Notes: generated by a model not told the origin, from the sequence alone. 64,000 nt of DNA from Corynebacterium sp. HMSC036D02 (GCF_001836165.1 NZ_KV827648.1:62001-126000); one strand, 5' to 3'. Positions 1 through 8,516 are shown, numbered from the stretch's first letter. Translations and numbers: made by a program.

Positions 1-822
1 CTCCACGACCTCAGCATCGATCTCACTCGCTCCGAACGCCTTTCGCACCACGTCCCGTCTGGCAAGGTCATCGTCTCGGAGTCCGGTATCCGCGACAACC
101 AAACCGTTCGCCGCCTGGGTTCTCACGCCAATGCCTTTCTCGTTGGCTCGCAGCTCACCGGCACACCTGACATCGACCGCGCCGCCCGCGAGCTTGCCTA
201 TGGCCACAACAAGGTCTGCGGCCTCACTACGTGGTCTGCGGCCCAGGCCGCCCGCGCCGCCGGCGCGATCTACGGTGGTCTCATCTTCGAAGAGGCATCG
301 CCGCGCAATGTTTCACGTGAAACCGCGCTCGATATCATCGCTCATGAGCCCGACCTTAACTATGTCGCGGTCTCACGCCGCACTACCGGTTGGGAGGACC
401 TGGCCATCGATGGCATCTCTGCCTTGCAGATCCACGCACCTTACCAGGGGAGCACAGAGGCCGAGCTCGAACTCATCGAGTCCGTACGCGCAGCAGCGGG
501 GGAGCGCCAGGTGTGGCGCGCCATCGACATGACGGCACCCCACGGCCCGGCCCTCGCTTCCGCGCTTGCCGACGCCGTCGACTTCCTCATCCTCGACTCC
601 GGCACCGGGGGCACCGGCACCTCCTTCGACTGGACGTCTGTCCCGGACGAGGTCAAGGCAAAGTCACTTCTCGCTGGGGGCCTGAATCCAGAGAACCTCA
701 CCGAGGCTCTTCGCGTCGGCACCGCCGGATTGGACATTAACTCAGGAGTCGAAGTCAACGGTCGAAAGGACAGTGCGCTCATCGCCCAGGCCTTCCATAC
801 TATTCGTCACTTTACGTATTAA
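1..822 (+). CDS. trpCF: Indole-3-glycerol phosphate synthase / phosphoribosylanthranilate isomerase, bifunctional TrpCF (5' end outside window)
   Basis: The reading frame is open from base 1 and ends with TAA, giving the last 273 residues of a fused tryptophan enzyme. The first part ends the TrpC barrel (SESGI, then FLVGSQL). From KVCGL onward it is a complete TrpF barrel, with the SPRNVS strand, the LLAGGLNPEN phosphate-binding segment and the closing DINSGVE motif. TrpF isomerises phosphoribosylanthranilate and TrpC closes the indole ring. TrpB and TrpA follow 45 bases downstream, so this is the distal part of a trp operon. A parS site is embedded in the codons for the SPRNVS segment. The N-terminal part of TrpC lies outside the window. 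Confidence 0.93.
   Translation, partial: LHDLSIDLTRSERLSHHVPSGKVIVSESGIRDNQTVRRLGSHANAFLVGSQLTGTPDIDRAARELAYGHNKVCGLTTWSAAQAARAAGAIYGGLIFEEASPRNVSRETALDIIAHEPDLNYVAVSRRTTGWEDLAIDGISALQIHAPYQGSTEAELELIESVRAAAGERQVWRAIDMTAPHGPALASALADAVDFLILDSGTGGTGTSFDWTSVPDEVKAKSLLAGGLNPENLTEALRVGTAGLDINSGVEVNGRKDSALIAQAFHTIRHFTY
309..324. promoter_or_regulatory. parS centromere-like site inside trpCF
   Basis: The sequence is TGTTTCACGTGAAACC, which matches 15 of 16 positions of the bacterial parS consensus TGTTTCACGTGAAACA. It is the expected binding site for the ParB encoded at 25.2-26.3 kb. It lies within the TrpF coding sequence and encodes N-V-S-R-E-T. Confidence 0.88.
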
Positions 823-867
823 TTCCCAACCCGAGCCCTAGCAACAGCCCGAGACAAAAGGACAATC

Positions 868-2082
868 ATGACCAACGATCAGAACACCAGGGAGACCATT
901 CTTCCCGCCTACTTCGGTGAGTTTGGCGGACAATTTGTTCCCGAATCACTCATTCCAGCACTCGACCAGCTCGAGCAAGCCTTTGTCGACGCCCAGAATG
1001 ATCCGGCCTTCCGCGAGGAACTTGCCGGCTACCTACGGGACTATCTGGGCCGCCCTACGCCTCTCACCGAAGCGACCAAGCTTGGCGGAAAGGCACGCAT
1101 CTTCCTTAAGCGTGAGGACCTCGTGCACGGCGGCGCTCACAAGACCAACCAGGTAGTCGGCCAAGCGCTCTTGGCCAAGCGAATGGGCAAGACCCGTATT
1201 ATCGCGGAGACCGGCGCCGGCCAGCATGGCACGGCGACCGCCCTCGCTTGTGCGCTGCTTGACCTCGACTGCGTGATCTACATGGGCGCAAAGGATGTCG
1301 AGAGGCAGCAGCCCAATGTCTACCGCATGGAACTCATGGGCGCCAAGGTGGTGCCCGTGGATTCCGGCTCAGGAACCCTCAAGGATGCTGTCAACGAAGC
1401 TCTCCGTGACTGGACCGCGACGTTCCACGAGTCTCACTACCTCCTAGGCACCGCGGCCGGCCCTCACCCCTTCCCGACGATTGTTCGAGAATTCCACAAA
1501 GTCATTTCTGAAGAAGCCAAGGCCCAAATGCTGGAGCGCACTGGCGGGCTCCCCGACGTGGTCGTCGCCTGCGTCGGCGGCGGCTCCAATGCCATTGGCA
1601 TGTTTGCGGATTTCATCGACGAGGAATCAGTCGAACTCGTCGGTGCCGAGCCTGGGGGAGAGGGCCTAGACTCCGGCCACCATGGCGCCACGATCAACAA
1701 CGGCACCATTGGCATCCTCCACGGTGCCCGCTCCTACCTCATGCGCAATGCTGACGGGCAAGTTGAGGAATCCTATTCTATTTCTGCCGGCCTCGACTAC
1801 CCGGGTGTAGGCCCACAACACGCCCACCTCGCACAGACCGGCCGAGCCACTTATGTCGGCATCACCGACGCCGAAGCACTCGAAGCCTTCCAGATTCTCA
1901 GCCGCCGGGAGGGCATCATCCCAGCTCTCGAATCCTCGCATGCCCTTGCCTATGCACTCAAGCGCAAAGATGAGGACATCACCATTCTCGTTTCCCTTTC
2001 TGGCCGCGGTGACAAGGACATCGACCACGTTCGCCGCACCCTCGACGCGCACCCCGAATTCCAGATCACGGAGGACAAGTAA
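868..2082 (+). CDS. trpB: Tryptophan synthase beta chain
   Basis: The product has 404 residues, the usual TrpB length. It condenses indole with L-serine to tryptophan using pyridoxal phosphate. The PLP lysine is in GGAHKTNQ (K92), ETGAGQHG follows near residue 113, and the glycine-rich PLP-phosphate loop GGGSNAIG is near residue 236. The ATG follows AAAAGGA at a good distance. The stop codon overlaps the trpA start by one base (TAATG), which implies translational coupling of the two subunits. Confidence 0.97.
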   Translation: MTNDQNTRETILPAYFGEFGGQFVPESLIPALDQLEQAFVDAQNDPAFREELAGYLRDYLGRPTPLTEATKLGGKARIFLKREDLVHGGAHKTNQVVGQALLAKRMGKTRIIAETGAGQHGTATALACALLDLDCVIYMGAKDVERQQPNVYRMELMGAKVVPVDSGSGTLKDAVNEALRDWTATFHESHYLLGTAAGPHPFPTIVREFHKVISEEAKAQMLERTGGLPDVVVACVGGGSNAIGMFADFIDEESVELVGAEPGGEGLDSGHHGATINNGTIGILHGARSYLMRNADGQVEESYSISAGLDYPGVGPQHAHLAQTGRATYVGITDAEALEAFQILSRREGIIPALESSHALAYALKRKDEDITILVSLSGRGDKDIDHVRRTLDAHPEFQITEDK

Positions 2083-2912
2083 TGAGCCGCTACGAGAAAC
2101 TTTTCTCCAGCCTCGCCGCCCGCAAGGAAGGGGCATTTGTCCCCTTCATCATGCTGAGCGATCCCGGCCCAGACACCGCTCTCGCCATTGTTCGCGCCGC
2201 TGTCGCCGGTGGTGCCGATGCGCTCGAGCTCGGCGTCCCCTTCTCCGATCCGGTCGCCGACGGCCCCACCATTCAGGCCTCCCATATCCGCGCACTTGCA
2301 GGCGGCGCGACGGTCGACTCCGCGATCGAACAAATCCGCCGCATCCGAAGCGAATTCCCCGACCTACCAATCGGCATGCTCATCTACGGAAACGTTCCCT
2401 TCACTCGCGGGCTAGAGACCTTCTACTCCGAGTTCCAGGAAGCGGGTGCCGATAGCATCTTGCTTCCCGACGTCCCCGTTCGCGAAGGCGCACCTTTCGT
2501 CGCCGCCGCCGAAAAAGCCGGAATTGACCCAATCTTTATCGCCCCGGCTCAAGCATCTGAACAGACTCTCCAGGGAGTGGCTCAGTACTCCAAGGGATAT
2601 ATCTACGCTATCTCGCGCGACGGCGTCACTGGCACCGAGAAGGAGTCAGAAACCCGCGGGCTCGATGAAGTGGTGAATAACGTGAAGCGCTTCGGTGGAG
2701 CGCCGATTCTTCTTGGGTTCGGTATCTCGACGCCTCAGCACGTCGCCGACGCAATCGCCGCCGGCGCAGCTGGTGCAATCACCGGTTCCGCTTTAACGAA
2801 GATTGTCGACGCCCACCTCGACGAAGAAGGCCGCCCCGCCGACGGGCTCGCCACTGCGGTCACCGACTTTGTCTCCAAGATGAAGGCCGCTACCAAACAT
2901 ACGGAATCCTAA
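2082..2912 (+). CDS. trpA: Tryptophan synthase alpha chain
   Basis: The product has 276 residues and forms a TIM barrel that cleaves indole-3-glycerol phosphate to indole and glyceraldehyde 3-phosphate, passing indole to TrpB. The catalytic pair is visible in LELGVPFSDPVADG (E49 and D60). The phosphate-binding end LLGFGIST and AGAAGAITGSAL are present. The start overlaps the trpB stop. It is the last gene of the trp operon, and the next gene downstream is on the other strand. Confidence 0.96.
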   Translation: MSRYEKLFSSLAARKEGAFVPFIMLSDPGPDTALAIVRAAVAGGADALELGVPFSDPVADGPTIQASHIRALAGGATVDSAIEQIRRIRSEFPDLPIGMLIYGNVPFTRGLETFYSEFQEAGADSILLPDVPVREGAPFVAAAEKAGIDPIFIAPAQASEQTLQGVAQYSKGYIYAISRDGVTGTEKESETRGLDEVVNNVKRFGGAPILLGFGISTPQHVADAIAAGAAGAITGSALTKIVDAHLDEEGRPADGLATAVTDFVSKMKAATKHTES

Positions 2913-2991
2913 ACAAGCTTTCTAGGCACCCTTCTGGACGCCTTTTCGGGCAACCATGACTAGGAGCGCCCCAGACTAGTCAACTCACCTC

Positions 2992-3041
2992 GGCCTCTTC
3001 CATCACGTCGTCCGCCGCCGCGCATCGCGATGGAAGGGGCC
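2992..3041. terminator. Inverted repeat downstream of trpA, possible terminator
   Basis: A 13-base stem (GGCCTCTTCCATC against GATGGAAGGGGCC, one non-Watson-Crick position) encloses a 24-base loop. It lies about 80 bases after trpA and its right arm touches a parS site. It has no U-run on either side, so Rho-independent termination is only a possibility. Nothing else is recognisable in the 2913-3190 gap. Confidence 0.35.
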
Positions 3042-3056
3042 GTTTCACGTGAAACT
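3041..3056. promoter_or_regulatory. parS site between trpA and the HNH gene
   Basis: The sequence is CGTTTCACGTGAAACT. The 14-base palindromic core is perfect and only the outer bases differ from the consensus. It is intergenic between two convergent genes. Confidence 0.88.
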
Positions 3057-3190
3057 ACGCACTGTCCGCGTGCGCTAACCTGATGACTACCGACGTCGAA
3101 ATAGGTAACAACCCGTGGAGCCTAATCCATGTCCCTCCAGATGCCTCCTCACTTCCCCGTGCGTTCCTAACAACTTCCGACCCTAGACCC

Positions 3191-4474
3191 CTAGAAGGGG
3201 ATATCCTCGTGCCCACTCGAGTAACGATCTGCTGGGTCCGTCCTGTCGAATATTTCGACCATTTCACCGCCGTCCAGCTCCACCTTCAAGGCTTTTGCTT
3301 CTTCGTGCATCTTCCGACGGTGAGAAATGACATCCTCCGCAATGGTTCGCGCCCACACCTTTGACGCCGGAGCCAGGGGGCCAGTTGCCTCGGTCACCGC
3401 CCAGGTTCCGTCCTCAAACAACCACACAACGTCACCGGTAACTGGGTCTAGGATATAGAAGGCCCGCCCATCAGTTTTCATGTTGTGGTGGTGCTGGCAA
3501 AGAGCAACCAAATTGGATGCATGCGTCTGGCCACCATCGGAATAGTTGATCCGATGGTCCAATTGGCAAGTCCATGCTGGACGATTACAGCCGGGGGCGC
3601 GACAAGTCCCGTCGCGCCCCTCGACATACTTTCGTGTGACATCTGAAGGCTGGTAACCCTTGCACGGTTCTGGAGCATCACTAAAGTCGCGCGCCACTGT
3701 CTTCGACGCCGGGACTCCTTCGCCGGCCCATCCATGTCCTTGGACGTAAACTGGGGCTCCTTCCACATCCGTGGCTTTGTATTCATGCACGACCACCTTT
3801 CCTACCTCAGGTTTGATTTTGCCCGTAATGAGGAGGATCAAGGCATCCGCCATTGAGACGTCGTGCTCTTTAGCGGCCAATTTGATGGTTTCGTGGATGA
3901 CGATGCCGACATTGCTGTCTACCTCAAGTTCAATCGAGGCACGCTCTCCGCGAGTGAGGAGCGAGTAGCGATTCTTCCTCCGACTGTCTCGGAAGGCGAT
4001 TGAATCATCTAAGACCTTCGCAATGTCACGCACCTTGCGCCGGATCTTATCTGCGCTTGGGAAAAGTTGGTTCGGCTTAGTCGGCGTTAACCACGCCGCC
4101 AATTGACTATCAATCTCGGCAACAACTGATGAAATAGGGTTTCCGAGCTTTGCCATTACTTGATCGATAGCGACCAAGGCCTGCATGTCAAGCAAGAACT
4201 CAGCGTCTTGCAAAGCCTTTACCTTCGGCAACTCATTGAGACGAATGAGTCCCATAACATTCCGCGCCACATGGGCAAGAGACTTTCCTGTCTTTTGCCC
4301 AATGCGCATGAAGGCAGTACCTGAGTCTGCATCGAGCGGTGGTTGGACACTGGACCAAAACTCGTACTCTATTCTCCGCATCAGTTGGCCCGCCTTGCAA
4401 TCAGGATCGTGCGGGTTTGAGTGAGAGAAGTACGCGGTAGGTATTGACGTTGAAGAGTTTGTTGTGGTTCCCAT
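3191..4474 (-). CDS. HNH endonuclease domain protein (DUF222 / 13E12-repeat-like family)
   Basis: The protein has 427 residues from ATG 4474. That start is chosen over the GTG 12 bases upstream because AGGGGG lies 11 bases before the ATG and almost touches the GTG. The N-terminal two thirds are helical and resemble the DUF222 region common in actinobacterial HNH proteins. The C-terminal third holds an HNH nuclease core with CRAPGCNRP, the metal-binding LDHRI and the closing CQHHHNMK, so two cysteines and several histidines can form the zinc/metal site. Such genes are often multicopy and mobile-like, and their role is not established. A LexA-like site lies about 50 bases upstream. Confidence 0.88.
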   Translation of the reverse strand: MGTTTNSSTSIPTAYFSHSNPHDPDCKAGQLMRRIEYEFWSSVQPPLDADSGTAFMRIGQKTGKSLAHVARNVMGLIRLNELPKVKALQDAEFLLDMQALVAIDQVMAKLGNPISSVVAEIDSQLAAWLTPTKPNQLFPSADKIRRKVRDIAKVLDDSIAFRDSRRKNRYSLLTRGERASIELEVDSNVGIVIHETIKLAAKEHDVSMADALILLITGKIKPEVGKVVVHEYKATDVEGAPVYVQGHGWAGEGVPASKTVARDFSDAPEPCKGYQPSDVTRKYVEGRDGTCRAPGCNRPAWTCQLDHRINYSDGGQTHASNLVALCQHHHNMKTDGRAFYILDPVTGDVVWLFEDGTWAVTEATGPLAPASKVWARTIAEDVISHRRKMHEEAKALKVELDGGEMVEIFDRTDPADRYSSGHEDIPF

Positions 4475-4527
4475 GGGTAGTTGCACCCCCTAAACTAGCC
4501 GAACAATGACGTCCCCACGCCCACCTA

Positions 4528-4543
4528 TAGAATACCTGTTCGA
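4528..4543. promoter_or_regulatory. Candidate LexA (SOS) box upstream of the HNH gene
   Basis: The sequence TAGAATACCTGTTCGA matches 10 of 12 informative positions of the actinobacterial SOS box TCGAAC-N4-GTTCGA, with a perfect right half. It is 54 bases upstream of the HNH start, where a repressor could cover the promoter. Confidence 0.4.
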
Positions 4544-4635
4544 ACGAGAGCCCGCAAGGGTTAACTAAAATCTTTCCACCGAGGGCTCCCCAGTCACGGA
4601 AGGCGGTTGCGCAACTAGCGAAGGAACTATTCGGG

Positions 4636-4726
4636 CAAACAAAAGTCCCCCTCCCAGAGCCCGCGTTCCAGAAGGTTGGTCTCGGTAAATAGACCACCGA
4701 AGTGAAGCGGGCTAGGGGAGAGGGAA
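4636..4726 (-). terminator. Large hairpin and U-rich tract ending the symporter transcript
   Basis: Read on the minus strand, this is a long two-part stem-loop. The outer arms CCCTCTCCCCTAGCCCGC and GCGGGCTCTGGGAGGGGG pair imperfectly, and an inner GGTCT/AGACC stem sits between them. ACTTTTGTTT follows on the minus strand. It lies just after the 3' end of the minus-strand symporter gene. The rest of the 4475-4749 gap holds the LexA-like site and no gene. Confidence 0.55.
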
Positions 4727-4734
4727 GCTATCAG

Positions 4735-4750
4735 CGTTTCACGTGAAACT
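4735..4750. promoter_or_regulatory. parS site at the 3' end of the symporter gene
   Basis: The sequence is CGTTTCACGTGAAACT, identical over all 16 bases to the site at 3041. It ends on the first base of the symporter stop codon. Confidence 0.88.
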
Positions 4751-5985
4751 TAGGCTGTGGCGGCCTCCTCGTTGGCGGCAGAGGAGTCAACTTCAGCTTC
4801 CAAGCCTTCGATCTTGTCCCGTGCGAAGCGGTCAACGATCATCGCAATAGCGCCGTCGCCAGTAACGTTCGCAGCAGTACCAACAGAGTCGATGGCAATG
4901 TAGGCAGCAATCATCAATGCCACCATCGAATCATCGAAGCCCATATTGGCCTGCAACAGACCCACAGCGACCATCACAGCACCACCCGGAACGCCAGGGG
5001 CAGCGATCATCATAATGCCAAGAAGAAGAATGAATCCGAGAGCCTTACCCAAATCAGCTTCCATACCGTCAGCCATGAACACGATCGCAAAGGCATATAG
5101 AGTCAGCTTGATCATCGAACCGGAGAGGTGAATGGTCGCGCAAAGGGGGATAACGAAGCCAGCAACAGGCTTGGAAATCCCATTCTTCAAAGTGGCATCC
5201 AAGGTAACCGGAATCGTAGCCGCCGAGGAGGATGTACCCAGCGCCGTGAAGTAGGCCGGTGCCATGTTCTTCAAAGCGCTGAACGGATTCTTACCTGCGA
5301 TGGCACCAGCAATGACGTATTGGAGCACAAGGTAAACCAAGGTCATCACAACTGCGAGTAAGAGTACCTTCGTGAAGGCGATCAGAACCGTGCCGATGTT
5401 TCCGTTCATGCCCAGCGAGAGGAACATACCGAAAATGTAGATCGGCAGAAGTGGGATAACGAAGCCCCAGATCACCTTGATGACAACGTTTTCGAATTCC
5501 TTGGTAATCGCATAGAGATTGTCGGATTTCACAGTGGTCATGGCCACGCCAATGCAGAAGGACAGAAGTAGGGCCGTCATCACCTCAAATGGTGCTGGCA
5601 TCTCAACAGTGAAATAGGGCTCGAGTGCACCAGCATCGATGTCGGATACCTCGGTATTGAGCGTTTGCCCAGCCAGCAAAGTGGGGTACAGGGCCTGGGT
5701 CAGACCATACGCAACAAGGCCCGCCACGATGGTTGAGCCATAGGCAATTCCTGCAGTAATGCCCAGCCACTTGCCGGCACCCCGCCCGAGGCCGGCAATT
5801 GCCGGAGCCACGAGCGCAAGAATAAGAATGGGGATGAAGAAGCCGAGGAAGTTTGAGAACAGGCCGTTATATGTGGCGAAAGCCCTGCCAAACCACTCTG
5901 GGGCAAACTGGCTAACGATGATGCCCAAAACTATCGCGACGATAATCTTGAACAACAGAGAGTTGAGAACACTCTTAAATGTCAT
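4750..5985 (-). CDS. Dicarboxylate/amino acid:cation symporter (DAACS family)
   Basis: The protein has 411 residues from ATG 5985. The open frame extends further upstream but that part is hydrophilic and unlike the family. It contains about eight membrane segments and two re-entrant loops. The serine-rich ALGTSSSAATIPVT loop, the VPGGAVMVAVG segment and the C-terminal DSVGTAANVTGDG substrate/cation-binding helix are the hallmarks of this family of Na+- or H+-coupled carriers. The closest group looks like SstT/GltP-type carriers, so the substrate may be serine/threonine, glutamate or dicarboxylates, and this cannot be settled by reading. It is divergent from the SdpI-like gene. Confidence 0.9.
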   Translation of the reverse strand: MTFKSVLNSLLFKIIVAIVLGIIVSQFAPEWFGRAFATYNGLFSNFLGFFIPILILALVAPAIAGLGRGAGKWLGITAGIAYGSTIVAGLVAYGLTQALYPTLLAGQTLNTEVSDIDAGALEPYFTVEMPAPFEVMTALLLSFCIGVAMTTVKSDNLYAITKEFENVVIKVIWGFVIPLLPIYIFGMFLSLGMNGNIGTVLIAFTKVLLLAVVMTLVYLVLQYVIAGAIAGKNPFSALKNMAPAYFTALGTSSSAATIPVTLDATLKNGISKPVAGFVIPLCATIHLSGSMIKLTLYAFAIVFMADGMEADLGKALGFILLLGIMMIAAPGVPGGAVMVAVGLLQANMGFDDSMVALMIAAYIAIDSVGTAANVTGDGAIAMIVDRFARDKIEGLEAEVDSSAANEEAATA

Positions 5986-6142
5986 GATTGAGTCTTTTCT
6001 ATGGTTGCTACCACGTCGGTTTTCTCGCTCGATGATAAGTACATTAATATCTACCAAGCGACACGAAATGTATAATACAGCAGGATGCGAATAATTTGAA
6101 CTGGCTTTCTCGCCAGCTAGGAAGCGGGATAGACTAAGGGGC

Positions 6143-6607
6143 ATGCTCGTAGTCGGAATCATTTTCCTCATCTTGGCCGCGGTACTTATTATCGTCGGCG
6201 GCCTTGCCACGCTCCGTAAGCTTCCTGGAAATAGCGTCGTTGGTTTACGCCTGGCCGAGATCCGCAAATCTAAAGAAGCCTGGGATAACGCCCACGCTGT
6301 CGCGGGCCCGTTCTGGTTCTTGGGCGGCGTCGCTTTAGTATTCGGCGGCATCATCGCACTGCGCGCCGAGGGATGGATGTGGCTGATTCCTGCACTCACG
6401 TTCGTCGTAGCGATCCTCGCGCTCTCCATCGGTTCCAACATGGGTGCCCGCGCAGCCTACCTGTGGGACCAGGCACACAAGGAGGATGAGGGTTGTGGTG
6501 ATTCCTGCAACTGCGGCGATGGCGGGTGCGGGGGAGAAGCGCCGACAGTCGACGTCTCCGCGGCCCGCGCAGCTGCGGAACGTGCCGACAACTTGAACAA
6601 TGACTAG
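6143..6607 (+). CDS. SdpI-like membrane protein with cysteine-rich tail
   Basis: The protein has 154 residues with three membrane helices (about 1-22, 55-75 and 80-97). Between the first two is the SdpI-family signature PGNSVVGLRLAEIRKSKEAWDNAH. SdpI proteins include the Bacillus immunity/signal protein for the SDP toxin, but most actinobacterial homologues are uncharacterised. The cytoplasmic-looking tail carries CGDSCNCGDGGC, four cysteines in twelve residues, which could bind a metal. A TAGACT -10 box sits 7 bases before the ATG, so the message may be leaderless, although AAGGGG could also act as a ribosome site. Confidence 0.75.
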   Translation: MLVVGIIFLILAAVLIIVGGLATLRKLPGNSVVGLRLAEIRKSKEAWDNAHAVAGPFWFLGGVALVFGGIIALRAEGWMWLIPALTFVVAILALSIGSNMGARAAYLWDQAHKEDEGCGDSCNCGDGGCGGEAPTVDVSAARAAAERADNLNND

Positions 6608-6685
6608 CACTGTCATTATGGCACAGTGACGTAATAGGTACGCGTATGACGTTTCCCCCATTTCGTAACAACTAAATTAATACTT

Positions 6686-6730
6686 GGTCACGCCAACAGT
6701 GGGAAACTCTACTGTTGGCGTGACCTTTTT
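6686..6730 (+). terminator. Rho-independent terminator after the SdpI-like gene
   Basis: A perfect 15-bp stem (GGTCACGCCAACAGT and its complement) with a 10-base loop is followed by TTTTT. Confidence 0.92.
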
Positions 6731-6791
6731 AATTATCCTGTGTCCGCACTGGGAACCACGCACCAACTCAATGGAAGGATGGCGCGGCACA

Positions 6792-7052
6792 GTGAATGTT
6801 CACTATCGACGGCGCACCATGGATCCCATGAACAAGAGGAAGAATATTCGCGCGCTTAAAATCATCGCTGCAGCTGCGTTCAGTTTCACCATTCTTGGCG
6901 CGGGAGCGACCTATGCGTTCGCAGGCGATAGCCGCGGCGTGCGCAACGTAGCTGGAACCATCTATAGCGATGTCGGCACAACCTACGGCGCCTACGATTT
7001 CAGCGGCAGTAGGGAAGAAGAGCTGCCCTTGTGGGATGGCAATCTCAGCTAG
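6792..7052 (+). CDS. Small secreted protein of unknown function
   Basis: The protein has 86 residues from GTG 6792, the candidate preceded by GGAAGGA at 12 bases. ATG 6819 or 6828 would give 77 or 74 residues. All starts keep a basic N-terminus (NKRKNIRALK), a hydrophobic stretch (IIAAAAFSFTILGAGATY) and an AFA-G cleavage site, so export is likely. The mature part is only about 40 residues, rich in Gly, Tyr and Asp, without cysteines. No family is recognised. It stands alone between a strong terminator and the Rieske gene. Confidence 0.55.
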   Translation: MNVHYRRRTMDPMNKRKNIRALKIIAAAAFSFTILGAGATYAFAGDSRGVRNVAGTIYSDVGTTYGAYDFSGSREEELPLWDGNLS

Positions 7053-7103
7053 CAATTCAACACGGTCCCCACCAAAGGCGGGGAATCAGATAGAGTAAAC
7101 CAC

Positions 7104-7475
7104 ATGACTACGTGTTCGCGCCGCCTCTTCCTGCTTGGTACCGCCACAACCTTTGCCGGAGCTTACCTCGCTGCTTGCGGCAAGGAGCCCTCGGCGGAGA
7201 TCGCTGCCACGGAAATCCCCGTTGGCTCAGCCATCATTGTGGACAAGGTGATCTTCGCACAACCTACCGAGGGCGAATTCAAGGCATATTCGCAAACTTG
7301 CCCGCACCAGGGCTCCCTCATTACGAAAATTGAGGGCATGACCGCCACCTGCACGAGCCACTACTCCAGCTTTGATCTCAGTAATGGCGAGGTCACCGGC
7401 GGCCCCAGCCCCAAGCCGCTCACGGAATATGGCGTGGAAACCAACGGCGGAACAATCAAGAACGTCACCGCCTAG
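7104..7475 (+). CDS. Rieske [2Fe-2S] lipoprotein with twin-arginine signal
   Basis: The protein has 123 residues. The N-terminus has a Tat motif (SRRLFLL) followed by a lipobox LAAC with C25, so it is probably exported folded and anchored by lipid. The Rieske cluster ligands are CPHQG and CTSHY, spaced as usual, which would bind a 2Fe-2S cluster through two Cys and two His. It is too short for a cytochrome bc1 Rieske subunit and lacks its transmembrane helices, so it is a small periplasmic-side electron carrier of unknown partner. TAGAGT lies exactly 7 bases before the ATG, consistent with a leaderless transcript. Confidence 0.88.
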   Translation: MTTCSRRLFLLGTATTFAGAYLAACGKEPSAEIAATEIPVGSAIIVDKVIFAQPTEGEFKAYSQTCPHQGSLITKIEGMTATCTSHYSSFDLSNGEVTGGPSPKPLTEYGVETNGGTIKNVTA

Positions 7476-7508
7476 GACAATCCCCGCGGCCTCACGAGGC
7501 TAAAGCGG

Positions 7509-7524
7509 TGTTTCACGTGAAACA
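7509..7524. promoter_or_regulatory. parS site, perfect consensus
   Basis: TGTTTCACGTGAAACA matches all 16 positions of the consensus. It is intergenic, just upstream of the -10 box of the BASS transporter gene. Confidence 0.93.
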
Positions 7525-7550
7525 GTGGGTGCGGGTCTACACTCTCTTAT

Positions 7551-8510
7551 ATGCTTGAGCGCCTGAAAAGACTCGACCCCCTCATTGTCCTCATCCTCTG
7601 CGCCGTCACGCTCGCGATCGTTTTCCCCGCGCGGGGGAGTTTTGCGGAAAGCTTCGATGTCCTCACCAACATCGGAATCGCTCTCCTCTTCTTCCTCTAC
7701 GGCGCGCGACTCTCAACGCGCGAGGCCATCAACGGCATCAAGCATTGGAAGCTTCACCTGACCATTCTGGTATTCACCTTCGTGGTTTACCCAGTCATCG
7801 GCCTTGTTCTCCGGCCACTCACCTCCTTCATCCCGACCGACCTCTACTTGGGAATCCTTTACCTGACGCTCGTGCCGTCCACAGTGCAGTCTTCGGTGGC
7901 CTTCACGTCAATCGCCCGCGGAAACGTTCCCGGCGCAATTGTCTCCGCGTCCGCATCGAATCTGGCCGGCGTCTTCCTCACGCCCCTACTGGTCATGGCG
8001 CTCATGGGTGCCGGCGACGGGATCCACATCGATGGCTCAGTATTCCTTGAGATCTCAATCCTCCTGCTCCTTCCCTTCGTGCTCGGCCAACTTACTAGAA
8101 AATGGGTAGGGAATTTCGCAGCCAGTAAAGCCACGAAAGTAGTAGACCGCGGCTCCATCGCGATGGTGGTGTATGCCGCCTTTTCAAAGGGAATGGTGGA
8201 CGGGATATGGGCGTCGATTAGCGTCTGGCAGATCCTTTTCCAGATTGCATTCTCAACTGTGTTCGTCTTCTTCATGCTCTGGCTGACCAAAGTGGTGAGC
8301 AGAAAGCTGGGCTTCGACCGAGAAGACACCATCGCCATCCAGTTCTGCGGTTCGAAAAAGTCCTTGGCCACGGGCCTTCCCATGGCATCGGTCATCTTTG
8401 CCTCTGGCGGTACCTCTCTGGGGCTGCTCATCCTCCCGCTCATGATCTACCACCAAGTGCAGCTTATGATTTGCGCGTCTATGGCGGCTCGCTACGCGCG
8501 GGTAGAGTGA
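7551..8510 (+). CDS. Bile acid:sodium symporter-like (BASS/SBF) membrane transporter
   Basis: The protein has 319 residues and nine to ten predicted membrane helices. The arrangement FFLYGARLSTREAINGIKHWKLH near residues 46-70, the VPSTVQSSVAFTSIARGN loop and the FCGSKKSLATGLPMASVIF segment near 265 are typical of the SBF-like (YfeH) group of putative Na+-coupled organic anion carriers. The substrate is unknown. TACACT lies 7 bases before the ATG, so the mRNA is probably leaderless, and a parS site sits right upstream. Confidence 0.88.
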   Translation: MLERLKRLDPLIVLILCAVTLAIVFPARGSFAESFDVLTNIGIALLFFLYGARLSTREAINGIKHWKLHLTILVFTFVVYPVIGLVLRPLTSFIPTDLYLGILYLTLVPSTVQSSVAFTSIARGNVPGAIVSASASNLAGVFLTPLLVMALMGAGDGIHIDGSVFLEISILLLLPFVLGQLTRKWVGNFAASKATKVVDRGSIAMVVYAAFSKGMVDGIWASISVWQILFQIAFSTVFVFFMLWLTKVVSRKLGFDREDTIAIQFCGSKKSLATGLPMASVIFASGGTSLGLLILPLMIYHQVQLMICASMAARYARVE

Positions 8511-8516
8511 GAGCAC

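Noticed and set aside
5986-6441. N-terminal extension of the symporter to base 6441
   Set aside because: The extra residues are hydrophilic and overlap the SdpI-like gene; the family begins at MTFKSV.
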